Shown piece by piece: positions 35,554 through 43,951 of a stretch of 64,000 bases of DNA (its first letter is position 1; the number at the start of each line of letters is the position of its first letter). Made by a program: the position numbers and the translations under genes. Origin of the DNA: Mangrovimonas spongiae (GTDB lineage Bacteria > Bacteroidota > Bacteroidia > Flavobacteriales > Flavobacteriaceae); NCBI RefSeq assembly GCF_003944795.1, contig NZ_RWBG01000002.1, positions 124,001 to 188,000 of the forward strand, given 5' to 3'. The notes beneath the pieces were generated by a model. It did not search any database. It was given only the letters and a program-made list of their open reading frames with translations, and had not been told where the DNA came from.

Positions 35554-38088
35554 TTACTGTTTTAAGATTTTTATGTTTTTATTAGATTGATTTGTTTTTA
35601 TACTTAAAAAGTACATTCCTGTTGGTAAGTTAGACACGTTAATTTGAGATTGATTAGGAACTTCTAATACTTTTTGACCATTGATATTAAAAACTGTTAC
35701 GTTTTTAATAGTTTCATTGGTATTAATGTGTACAATATCCGTTGCTGGATTAGGATATAATTTTACTGAATTTATAGCTAAAGAAACATTATCAACTCCT
35801 AGTGTAGAATTGTATTCATAAGCGCCTAAATCTATCGTAGTGTTAAAAAACCTTGTGTTACCCGATAAATCTAAATCGCCAAATAAAGCTACATCGTAGT
35901 AAGAATTATCTCCTTGATCTATGATATAAGAAGAACTTGCTGTTGGTTTGTAGTTGCTATCTAAATTTAGATTATCTGTTGCAGGATCTAAAGTCGTAAC
36001 ATTGGTTGCAGAAAATGTGCCGTAAGTACCAGCATTATTAGGTACGGCAGCAATGGCATTATTTATAACAACATCATAATTAGTTTCAGCTCCATTTGAA
36101 ATATCTCTAGTAGAAGCTACGCCATTAGTGGTGTTATTCCAAAAAATAGAATTGTTTACATTTAGATTGGCACTTCCATTTCCTGACACCATAATAGAAT
36201 TACCATACGTACTGTTGTAATCGTTATTAATAAACGTGCTATTAGTAACTACAACATCTAAAGTATTACCATTAGCCCAATCTGATCTATAAATATTTAA
36301 AGCTGCAATGTTAATATCATTATCTGCAACTAAAATATTTGCCCAACGCGTAAAAATATAACCGTTGGTATTATCTGATTGTACATAAACTAATCCCAAG
36401 TTAACCGAAGTATTACCTATAAACTTTGTGTTTTCAAGAAGCAACCCACCACTTAACTTTCTCATTTTAAGTAAATACCCATTAGAATAGTTGTTTCTAA
36501 ATAGGGAGTTTTTAACTTTTAAGTTGATAATATCTGAGCTATTTGGTATAAAAATCACACCATTTTCTTCAACACCGCCAGAAGTTGATGTATCATAAAT
36601 ATTTTCAAATACGATACCATCAAAAGTAACATCATTTGCTATTACGCTAAATAACCTTTCTGCATTATCAGTTTTATTAGAAGTGAAATCACCATCAATA
36701 TCATCTCCATTTATATCTCCTGTAAAAATGGTTGCATTAGTCGTATGTATTAAAGCTAAATCTCTATCTGCTAAAGTTGTTTCGGTTCCTGAAAAACCTC
36801 CAACAATGTTAATTTCATTAGTAGTTACAGAGATTGGCGTATTCACGTTTGTTAATGTATAGGTTCCTTTTGCTACCCAAATGTCATCATTAAGACTTGT
36901 TGCAGACAAAGCATCTGTGATATTGTTATAAGCATTACTCCAAGAGCTTCCATCGTTTGCTCCTGTTGCTGAAGCATCTACATAATATACCATAGGAATA
37001 CAATTAACACTATAACTTGCTTGACCATCTTTAGTCCACCCTTGCACATACTGACCACTATTAGCTGGTGGCGAAAACCCGTTATCAACCTCAATACAGT
37101 ATAAGCTTGGGTTACTGTACGCTTTCATGTAATTGAAATTGCTATTATTTCCGTTAGAAATTAACAAAGTCTCTAACTGACTATTATTGTAACAGAAAAT
37201 TTCGTTAATACTTGTATTTAAACGAATATCTAAACTTGTTAAATTATTAGCAGCAACATGCAAACGTGTTAAGGATAAGTTGTTGCTCACATCGATAGTT
37301 GTTAAGCTGTTATTAGGAACATCTAAACGCGTTAAATTGGTAAAAGCTTCAATACCTGTTAAGTCTGCAATACCAATACCGTTCATAATTAACTCGGTAG
37401 TAGCTTGTGCTTCAGCCATAGTAATTTCAGAATCTCCATTTACGTTTATACTACTATCATTTACCAAAAAGCTTTTAAAATTAGCATCTGGAATAGTTAC
37501 AATTTGATTTAATGCAGCACAATCTTCACTGTAAAATGCAGTACCACCTTTAGTCCAACCTGGGTTATAGGCACCAGCATCTGTAGGCGGTGTAAACCCT
37601 GCATCTATTTGAATACACGATAAACTATTGCCATAGGCTTTCATCCAGACAAAGTTGCTGTTATTTCCGTTCGCTAAGTTTAATTCATATAACACACCAT
37701 TATTATGGCATTGAATGTCTGTAATTAATGTGTTTGCACTAATATCTAAAGTTTCGATTTGATTAGCTGCGCAATGCAAACGCGTTAATGCGAGGTTATT
37801 ACTTACATCTAAAGCCGTTAAATTATTACTATAACAATCTAAACGTGTAATATTTACAAAAGCTTCAATACCTGTTAAATCTGAAATGGATAACCCATTT
37901 ACCAATAATTCACCTGAGAAAGCTTGAGCTTCAGCAACAGAAATTTCACTATCGCTATTCGTATTAATTGATGTATTTCCTAGTAAATAAGTCTTAAAAT
38001 TTGCATCAGGAATGTTTACATTTTGAGCAAAAAATGCAGACACTCCCAAACATAGGTAGGTTGTAAATAAGAGTAATGTTTTTTTCAT
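35554..38088 (-). CDS. T9SS-exported protein with leucine-rich and beta-helix regions
   Basis: An 844-aa secreted protein. A signal peptide (about 1-21) is followed by two tandem copies of about 165 residues (about 24-185 and 198-360), each with a start NIPDANFK / TIPDANFK, leucine-rich repeats (LTGIEAF..., LTRLHCAAN...) and a closing CIxxDxGFxPP...GWTK motif. Residues about 368-740 look like a parallel beta-helix of the DUF1565/pectate-lyase-like kind (YVDASATGANDGSSWSNAY). The C-terminal 70 residues (LYPNPATDIVHI...GMYFLSI) are a type A T9SS sorting domain. It is probably an adhesin or surface enzyme. Confidence 0.88.
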   Translation of the reverse strand: MKKTLLLFTTYLCLGVSAFFAQNVNIPDANFKTYLLGNTSINTNSDSEISVAEAQAFSGELLVNGLSISDLTGIEAFVNITRLDCYSNNLTALDVSNNLALTRLHCAANQIETLDISANTLITDIQCHNNGVLYELNLANGNNSNFVWMKAYGNSLSCIQIDAGFTPPTDAGAYNPGWTKGGTAFYSEDCAALNQIVTIPDANFKSFLVNDSSINVNGDSEITMAEAQATTELIMNGIGIADLTGIEAFTNLTRLDVPNNSLTTIDVSNNLSLTRLHVAANNLTSLDIRLNTSINEIFCYNNSQLETLLISNGNNSNFNYMKAYSNPSLYCIEVDNGFSPPANSGQYVQGWTKDGQASYSVNCIPMVYYVDASATGANDGSSWSNAYNNITDALSATSLNDDIWVAKGTYTLTNVNTPISVTTNEINIVGGFSGTETTLADRDLALIHTTNATIFTGDINGDDIDGDFTSNKTDNAERLFSVIANDVTFDGIVFENIYDTSTSGGVEENGVIFIPNSSDIINLKVKNSLFRNNYSNGYLLKMRKLSGGLLLENTKFIGNTSVNLGLVYVQSDNTNGYIFTRWANILVADNDINIAALNIYRSDWANGNTLDVVVTNSTFINNDYNSTYGNSIMVSGNGSANLNVNNSIFWNNTTNGVASTRDISNGAETNYDVVINNAIAAVPNNAGTYGTFSATNVTTLDPATDNLNLDSNYKPTASSSYIIDQGDNSYYDVALFGDLDLSGNTRFFNTTIDLGAYEYNSTLGVDNVSLAINSVKLYPNPATDIVHINTNETIKNVTVFNINGQKVLEVPNQSQINVSNLPTGMYFLSIKTNQSNKNIKILKQ

Positions 38089-38123
38089 TGTAGTTGAGAA
38101 TTTTTATAATTAATCAACTACAA
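38088..38123 (-). repeat. 10-bp inverted repeat immediately at the start codon of the T9SS-protein gene
   Basis: TTGTAGTTGA (38088-38097) and its complement (38114-38123) with a 16-nt spacer. In the mRNA the 3' arm ends on the A of the ATG, so a hairpin would sit directly before translation start. A TTGCTTTG sequence just upstream resembles a -7 element, so the repeat may also be an operator. Confidence 0.45.
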
Positions 38124-38193
38124 AGCAACATGTAAAAAGTAATAAGGTAAGTGAGATTTTTCTGAATAGCTCTAATTTCTTTCTGAATGAAAA

Positions 38194-38946
38194 TCACATA
38201 AACGTTTCCTTAACAACCTCTAAAAACTGATCGCGTTTAGATTTTGAAATTGGAATGCGTTTTTGATTGCTCATTAGTAAATAATCACCATCGTCTTTCA
38301 CCAATTCGTCTACATATTTTAAGTTGATTAAATACGAACGATGACATTTAAAAAACATGGCATTGCTCTCTAATTGCTCCACAAAATGCTTCAACGGTTT
38401 GCAAATGATTTTTTGTTTACCATCTATAAGTTGTACGTTGGTGTACATGCCATCGGCTTCAAAATATACAATATCGCTATGCGAAGCAAACAGGATCCCT
38501 TTTGGGATTTCTAAAGCAATTTTATCCATTGAGAGTTGCTTTAACGAGTCACGCAACTTGTTTAACTGATCGTTTAAATTGTTAGCTTTTATAGCCTCTT
38601 CGGCTTTTAAAACGGCTTCTTTAAGCTCTGTAACATCAACTGGTTTTAACAGATAATCTACTGCAGAAAGCTTAAATGCTTCTATGGCATATTGATTATA
38701 CGCCGTTACAAAAATGATTTTAAAATTAATTTGATTTGGGAAATATTCTAAAATATCTAATCCTGATTGATTGGGCATTTCAATATCTAAAAACACAACA
38801 TCTGGTTTTGACGCTTTAATCAAATCTACACCAGACGCCAAATCTTGCGCTTCACCAATACTAGTTATACTCGCGCAATGCTCAGCAATTAAGTTAGAGA
38901 GTAAATGTCTGGCACGTTTTTCGTCGTCTATAATTATCGCTTTCAT
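38194..38946 (-). CDS. LytTR-type response regulator
   Basis: A 250-aa regulator: receiver (about 1-125; acidic pair IIDDEK, phospho-Asp in VVFLDIEMPNQSG, Lys in LLKPV) and LytTR DNA-binding domain (about 145-245, with HRSYLINLKYVDE). It is 4 bp after the propeller-type kinase gene, whose partner it is. It may control the T9SS protein gene 105 bp downstream, but that is inference only. Confidence 0.94.
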   Translation of the reverse strand: MKAIIIDDEKRARHLLSNLIAEHCASITSIGEAQDLASGVDLIKASKPDVVFLDIEMPNQSGLDILEYFPNQINFKIIFVTAYNQYAIEAFKLSAVDYLLKPVDVTELKEAVLKAEEAIKANNLNDQLNKLRDSLKQLSMDKIALEIPKGILFASHSDIVYFEADGMYTNVQLIDGKQKIICKPLKHFVEQLESNAMFFKCHRSYLINLKYVDELVKDDGDYLLMSNQKRIPISKSKRDQFLEVVKETFM

Positions 38947-38950
38947 TTTC

Positions 38951-41869
38951 TTATTGTATTGGCATGGTTATAACCACTTTTGTACCTGAAGGTATTTGAT
39001 TTTTATCCTGCAAATCTTCAATAGCAATGGTTATATCGCGTTTTAACTTGTTTTTGTATAGATGCACACGTTCTTCATTTGCTTTGGTAGCAAAAGGTTT
39101 GTGTTGTTGGTTTGGTCGTTTTAATTTTTCGGATTTCGCCCTACCAATGCCGTTATCTTCAATAATAATTTGCAATTTATTTTGCTCAATAATTTTTGCT
39201 TCAACGGTCAACTTTCTGTCTGTCAATTTATGTAACAATCCGTGTTTTAAGGCATTTTCAACATACGGCTGAATGAATAATGACGGTACTTTTATTTTAT
39301 TGGTTTTTAACAAACCATCTATCACTATTTCATATTCTAATTCATCCTCAAAACGAACCTTTTCTAATTCTAAATAAAGTTTTAAAGCTTTTAATTCTTC
39401 TTCTAAAGTAATTTCGTTTTGCTGACTGTAGTCCAAATACATTCTAATTAATCGGCTAAATTTCACTAAATAAGAGCTTGCCAATTCTTTTTCATTTGAA
39501 ATGATATAATCTTGAATGGAATTTAACGCATTAAAGATGAAATGCGGATTCATTTGAGAACGCAAGTTTTCCAATCGAAGATTAGTAATTTTCTTATCGA
39601 TTAAAATCTTATCAATTTCTGCAATTCGTTGTGTTTCTTTTTGTTTTAATCGCTTTCTAAAATACAACCAAAACAAACCAACAATAATTATCAAAACAAG
39701 GGCATAAAACCAGTATGTTTCCCAAAATGGCTTATTAATGGTAAAAGTAATAGGATTTGCAAATTGTATGTCTTTACTGCTAATATTTTGCCCTTGCAAC
39801 TCAAATGTATATTTACCGTTAGACAGACTGTTAAACACTACAAAATGGGCATTTAAAGGCACTTCTCGCCATGTTGTGTCAATAGGTTTTATACGGTATT
39901 TGTAACTAACATGTTTATTAGATTGAAATCCGTTAGAGTTAAAATCAAACCTTAAATTATTAAAGTTATATGGTAAATTATAGTTGGTATTAACTAGGGT
40001 ATCTTTGTTATTAATTTTAACAGACTCTATCCAAACCTTAGAGGTTTTAAACGCTTTAAAAAGCATGTCGTTTTTTGGCATTAAGTAAAACGAATTAGGA
40101 AAAATAGCCACCAAATAATCTTCAAGAATAATAAATTTATCTACCGATAATGTTAAGCCATCTTGGGTATTTAAGCTTCTTAATGCATTAGTTTTTGGTT
40201 GAAATCTGTAAAAACCTTCATCTGTTGAAATCCATAGAAATTCACCATCAGATTTTAGTGTATTTATCTGAATTTGCTTTGGTAATATATTTTGTTTTGA
40301 AATCAATTGGTTATCCTTAAAACAATACAAACCATTATGCTGTGTTGCTAACCAGATTTCATTATTAATTTTTGTAATTGAATTAACTAAAATACTTTCA
40401 TTTTCAAGTTTAATTTCCTTTGAATAGAAACTGTTCACATCAAATTGATACAAACCATCTATAAAAGAAACAAAAAGTTTATTATTTAAAACTTCAGAGG
40501 TTTTTACTCTACTTTCTCTAATAATTTGTGTTGAATCTGAAGTGTACGGTTGGTTATAAATTATAGCTTCTTTATAACTACCATAAAAGAGATTTTCATT
40601 ATTAATCTTTGAGAATGTTTTTGCAACAGAATACTTATTTTCTTCGTCTTTTACAGTAAATGTTTTCAAATCGATACTGTAAGATTCTGATGCATTAATA
40701 CTAACAATAACTTGGTTATATGAGGCATCGAAAAATAAATTACCAATAATCTTAGAACCAGGTAATTTCAGGGTTTTAAAAACTTGATTATTACTATAAA
40801 ACAGCAACTTACCACTATTTGTTCCAAGTAAAAATTGATTTTTATTTAATGCACATGCAGCTGTAATTTTGTCTTTTGTATTCTCTAAATTAAGATGTCT
40901 AATATTTAAGTTAGAAGACACAAAAACACCGTTATCCAATGTAGTAAACCAATAATTTTTATTAAAATCTACTAATACTTCAGTAACAGATTCGCTACTA
41001 AACAATTGCTCTTTAAAATTTAACTTATTTTTCTCTAGTTGAAATATAAATACCCCAGAAGTTGTCAAAAACCAATAGTGATTATTTAACAATATAATAT
41101 TATAAATAGTTACATCTTCAAGGTTTTTTGGTGTTTTAAGTTTAAGGACTTTATCTGCTTGAGCTCTGTATAAATAAAGTTGATTCTTACCTTGTTCTTT
41201 GAAATTTAATAGCGCAGAGTTTTTAAAGGCATAAACCTTTGGGGACTGCATTCTGTATGTTGAAGTCAGCTCTATTAGTAATTTTATATGATTATCTTTA
41301 ATTTGATACCAGTTTTGCTTCTCTTTTGAAGGTTTCTCATGAGAATCTATCTTGATTACATAAGATACCCCCTTAAAAGAACTCTCACTAACAGACATAC
41401 CATTAAAAAGCCTATTTGCCTTTTTATCTTTAAAATTGATATCATAAATACCATCTACAGTAAACAATCGTATTGATCTACTTGTAATTTCAAAAGGTGA
41501 TAATTGTCCTTTTACTAGCTCATTTGCATCGTAAAAAAGGGTTAGTTTATCGTTTTCAATATAAAAAAGTTGCCCATAAAGATTAATACACCAAAGTCTT
41601 CCTTTTTCATCTAATTTTAATTGAAATAATGAGTTAACCCTTTGCTTTGAATTTGTAAATTTTTGATAAATTTTACCGTTATATCTGTATAAGCCTTTAT
41701 CAGCTGCAAGCCAGATGTAGTGGTCATTATCCTCTAAAATATCATAAAATTCTACATCTGGTAAATTAGATATTTTAGACATATGCTGCACCACAGGATT
41801 TTGAGCATCAATAGCATTTCCAAAACCCAACAAACTAAATAAAAGTATATATCTAATTATTAATTGCAT
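38951..41869 (-). CDS. Periplasmic propeller-type sensor histidine kinase (LytS-like)
   Basis: A 972-aa kinase with a signal peptide (residues 1-22), a large periplasmic sensor made of two-component regulator propeller repeats (to about 620), a Y_Y_Y domain (about 650-715), one membrane helix (about 722-742), a coiled linker, and a His_kinase domain with the H-box QMNPHFIFNALNSIQ (about 780) and an HATPase with EDNGIGRAKSEK. It forms a pair with the LytTR regulator. The ligand is unknown. Confidence 0.93.
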   Translation of the reverse strand: MQLIIRYILLFSLLGFGNAIDAQNPVVQHMSKISNLPDVEFYDILEDNDHYIWLAADKGLYRYNGKIYQKFTNSKQRVNSLFQLKLDEKGRLWCINLYGQLFYIENDKLTLFYDANELVKGQLSPFEITSRSIRLFTVDGIYDINFKDKKANRLFNGMSVSESSFKGVSYVIKIDSHEKPSKEKQNWYQIKDNHIKLLIELTSTYRMQSPKVYAFKNSALLNFKEQGKNQLYLYRAQADKVLKLKTPKNLEDVTIYNIILLNNHYWFLTTSGVFIFQLEKNKLNFKEQLFSSESVTEVLVDFNKNYWFTTLDNGVFVSSNLNIRHLNLENTKDKITAACALNKNQFLLGTNSGKLLFYSNNQVFKTLKLPGSKIIGNLFFDASYNQVIVSINASESYSIDLKTFTVKDEENKYSVAKTFSKINNENLFYGSYKEAIIYNQPYTSDSTQIIRESRVKTSEVLNNKLFVSFIDGLYQFDVNSFYSKEIKLENESILVNSITKINNEIWLATQHNGLYCFKDNQLISKQNILPKQIQINTLKSDGEFLWISTDEGFYRFQPKTNALRSLNTQDGLTLSVDKFIILEDYLVAIFPNSFYLMPKNDMLFKAFKTSKVWIESVKINNKDTLVNTNYNLPYNFNNLRFDFNSNGFQSNKHVSYKYRIKPIDTTWREVPLNAHFVVFNSLSNGKYTFELQGQNISSKDIQFANPITFTINKPFWETYWFYALVLIIIVGLFWLYFRKRLKQKETQRIAEIDKILIDKKITNLRLENLRSQMNPHFIFNALNSIQDYIISNEKELASSYLVKFSRLIRMYLDYSQQNEITLEEELKALKLYLELEKVRFEDELEYEIVIDGLLKTNKIKVPSLFIQPYVENALKHGLLHKLTDRKLTVEAKIIEQNKLQIIIEDNGIGRAKSEKLKRPNQQHKPFATKANEERVHLYKNKLKRDITIAIEDLQDKNQIPSGTKVVITMPIQ

Positions 41870-41882
41870 AGCTTATAATTAG

Positions 41883-41910
41883 CAAACTTAATATTTAATT
41901 AACTAATCAA
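41883..41910 (-). promoter_or_regulatory. Promoter of the propeller kinase-LytTR unit
   Basis: On the minus strand TTG (41908-41910) and TAAGTTTG (41883-41890) are separated by 17 nt, a full Bacteroidota consensus. The start codon follows 14 bp downstream. Confidence 0.65.
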
Positions 41911-41949
41911 GCTTTGTTTTTTCTGTAAGCAGTCTTTTTTTTTCTAAAT

Positions 41950-41980
41950 AAAAAAACGCCCATATTGCTATGGGCGTTTT
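41950..41980 (-). terminator. Intrinsic terminator of the DUF4870 gene
   Basis: 12-bp perfect stem AAAACGCCCATA / TATGGGCGTTTT (41953-41964 and 41969-41980), 4-nt loop, T-tract on the minus strand. Confidence 0.9.
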
Positions 41981-41997
41981 ATTTACCTCGATAATAA

Positions 41998-42336
41998 CTA
42001 ACTAATAAAATTAAGAGATAAAGGATATTTTGGTATTTCGCCATTATTTGTTTTAATAGCATTAATAATAGGAAAAACTATAGATATAAGTCCAATAACT
42101 ATTAACCCTAAAATGCCTACTCCTAATAACAAAATAAGAGGAATACAGATTAATGAATAGATAATTAAACTTAACTGGAAGTTTACTATACGCTTACCAT
42201 GTTCGTCCATAGTATAAACCGTTTCTTTTTGGGTTAACCATAAAATTAGTGGCACTAACAACCCACCAAACCCCGTTACACAAGTTAATAATTGTGTTAA
42301 ATGTGTAATTGTTAAAAGTTGTCTATCTTCTCTCAT
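41998..42336 (-). CDS. DUF4870 membrane protein
   Basis: From the Met that begins REDRQLLTITHLTQL the protein is 112 aa (a start 16 codons earlier at 42384 is possible but adds an atypical extension). It has the DUF4870 pattern: helix with GGLLVPLILWL, the DEHGKRIVNFQLSL loop, and two further membrane segments. The family is small, integral to the inner membrane and of unknown function. It may be transcribed with the sulfur transporter genes upstream. Confidence 0.88.
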   Translation of the reverse strand: MREDRQLLTITHLTQLLTCVTGFGGLLVPLILWLTQKETVYTMDEHGKRIVNFQLSLIIYSLICIPLILLLGVGILGLIVIGLISIVFPIINAIKTNNGEIPKYPLSLNFIS

Positions 42337-42410
42337 GATGGCTATGTTTTTGATTGATGTACTTATTTGACGTGCAAAAATCAAAAATGTTACAGCTTTA
42401 AACCTAAAAA

Positions 42411-42824
42411 TTAGTGGGGAAGTTTATCACATAACAAACCGTAAACAAATGTTCCCAAAACTGCGGAAGCAAGAACAATTATAACGGGTAAAAAGCCAGC
42501 GCCTAAAAGCACAAAAATAGGGCCAGGACACGCTCCTACTAACGCCCATCCTAATCCAAATAAAATACCACCTACTATATAACGTGTAAATGATTTTTCT
42601 TTTGGTTGAATATAAATGCTTTGACCACTAAACGATTTAATACGGAAGCGTTTAATAATAAAAACAAAAAGCACCCCAAATACTAAAGCTGTTCCTATTA
42701 TACCATACATATGAAAAGATTCGAACCGAAACATCTCGTAAATACGAAACCATGAAGCCGCTTCAGACTTATACATGATAATACCAAACACCACACCTAC
42801 TAATAAATATACAATCTGTTTCAT
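42411..42824 (-). CDS. YeeE/YedE-type sulfur transport protein, C-half (DUF6691)
   Basis: A 137-aa protein with four membrane segments and the motif GLGWALVGACPGP, whose Cys is the sulfur-relaying residue of the YeeE/YedE family. Together with the preceding 184-aa gene (1 bp apart) it forms the two-protein version of a YeeE channel. These carry thiosulfate or other reduced sulfur compounds across the inner membrane; the direction and substrate here are not known. Confidence 0.9.
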   Translation of the reverse strand: MKQIVYLLVGVVFGIIMYKSEAASWFRIYEMFRFESFHMYGIIGTALVFGVLFVFIIKRFRIKSFSGQSIYIQPKEKSFTRYIVGGILFGLGWALVGACPGPIFVLLGAGFLPVIIVLASAVLGTFVYGLLCDKLPH

Positions 42825-42825
42825 C

Positions 42826-43380
42826 TTAAAAAATTAAAGGGAAAATTAAATGCACCATAATTAGGCCACCTATAAAAAAGCCAACTACAGCAATTAAAGA
42901 AGGGAATTGTAAATTACTTAAGCCAGAAATAGCATGACCCGAGGTACAACCACCGGCATAACGAGCTCCAAAGCCCACTAAAAAGCCTCCTACAATAAGT
43001 ATGGCTAAAGTTTTTACATTTAAAGTTTCAAAAGCGAATAATTCTACGGGTAAATAGTGATTTTCTGAAGCTATTCCAAGAGTATTTAAAGCTTCTAAGG
43101 TGTGCGTACTTATTTGAGGCATATCATTTTCAAGAGACAAATAATGTGATGCTAAAAAGCCCCCTATAACAGCGCCAAAAACAACAATTAAGTTCCACAA
43201 ATCGTTGCGCCAATTATATGTGAAAAAATGGCTAAACTTATTACCGCCACTCATGGCACACATAGTTCTTAGGTTAGACGACATGCCAAATTTTTTGCCT
43301 AACAATAGTAATAAAAGCATTGTAACGGCAATTAAAAAGCCCGATATATACCAAGGCCAAGGCTCATAAATAATTTCCAT
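42826..43380 (-). CDS. YeeE/YedE-type sulfur transport protein, N-half
   Basis: A 184-aa protein with about five membrane segments and the signature FGARYAGGCTSGHAISG, containing the family Cys, near residue 143. It pairs with the DUF6691 gene that follows after 1 bp. Its ATG lies in one arm of a 19-bp perfect inverted repeat with a TATTTTTG -7 element in the loop, so it probably has its own promoter after the DUF2892 gene. Confidence 0.9.
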   Translation of the reverse strand: MEIIYEPWPWYISGFLIAVTMLLLLLLGKKFGMSSNLRTMCAMSGGNKFSHFFTYNWRNDLWNLIVVFGAVIGGFLASHYLSLENDMPQISTHTLEALNTLGIASENHYLPVELFAFETLNVKTLAILIVGGFLVGFGARYAGGCTSGHAISGLSNLQFPSLIAVVGFFIGGLIMVHLIFPLIF

Positions 43381-43425
43381 AATCTATTTTTAAGCAAAAA
43401 TACAGCTAAAAATAGATTATGGAAA
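43374..43425 (-). promoter_or_regulatory. Promoter inside a 19-bp perfect inverted repeat at the YeeE start codon
   Basis: TTTCCATAATCTATTTTTA (43374-43392) is perfectly complementary to 43407-43425, with a 14-bp spacer. The spacer holds TATTTTTG on the minus strand (43395-43402), an exact -7 motif, and the downstream arm holds the YeeE ATG (43378-43380). Transcription would start inside the proximal arm, so the repeat acts most likely as a DNA operator; readthrough RNA could instead fold and hide the start codon. Confidence 0.65.
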
Positions 43426-43433
43426 ATTGAAGT

Positions 43434-43628
43434 TTAATTACAGTCCTTCTTAACGCCTAATTTCTGAAGGATATCTTCCATTAAGCACCATTTTGTAATA
43501 CCTGATTGTAAAAGATTGGCACCAACAAACAAGGTAAACCACAGCCAATTTTCATTGACATACATTCCTAATAAAACACTTATAATAACAAATGTTCCGG
43601 CTATTACTCTAATATATCTATTCATCAT
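43434..43628 (-). CDS. DUF2892 (YgaP-transmembrane-like) protein
   Basis: A 64-aa protein with two membrane helices and the DUF2892 pattern NRYIRVIAGTFVIISVLLG...LFVGANLLQSGITKWCLMEDILQKLG, including the conserved Cys of the C-terminal part. The domain is often linked to rhodanese or sulfur-related proteins. It lies 16 bp after the PII-like gene. Confidence 0.92.
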   Translation of the reverse strand: MMNRYIRVIAGTFVIISVLLGMYVNENWLWFTLFVGANLLQSGITKWCLMEDILQKLGVKKDCN

Positions 43629-43644
43629 AATTAATTATTTTAGT

Positions 43645-43950
43645 TTAAATAAATTGCTCAACAGGAACAACAACAGCTCTAATAGCATTTTCTTCTTCTA
43701 TTGTTGCGTTAAACGCTTTAAGGTTTTTAAAAAGTAAATCGATGTTTTGCTGTTCTGCAAAAAAGAAAAACAATTCTGAATCTGTACCAAACTTCTGTCC
43801 AGCAAACCAGTTGCTTCCTAAATTGGAAGATCCTCCTAGCTTAAACCCAGCAATGTCAGACTCGTTAAAATCGTTAATATTAGACTGTTTAAATAACTTA
43901 TAAACAGACTCTTTATATTCATCAACCAGTGTTATAATTACTAATTTCAT
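43645..43950 (-). CDS. Small PII-like protein beside an RND pump (DUF3240-like position)
   Basis: A 101-aa protein that I can assign only by pattern: MKLVIITLVDEYKESVYKLFKQ, a middle strand FKLGG, and the closing IRAVVVPVEQF fit the beta-alpha-beta PII/ferredoxin-like fold. It sits 1 bp after the RND permease gene, the position occupied by DUF3240 PII-like proteins next to metal RND pumps in proteobacteria. No ligand residues can be named. Confidence 0.68.
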   Translation of the reverse strand: MKLVIITLVDEYKESVYKLFKQSNINDFNESDIAGFKLGGSSNLGSNWFAGQKFGTDSELFFFFAEQQNIDLLFKNLKAFNATIEEENAIRAVVVPVEQFI

Positions 43951-43951
43951 T

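Noticed and set aside
35554-38088. DNA-level tandem duplication in the T9SS protein gene as a recent repeat
   Set aside because: The two copies are alike at the protein level only; the codons have diverged too far for a recent duplication.
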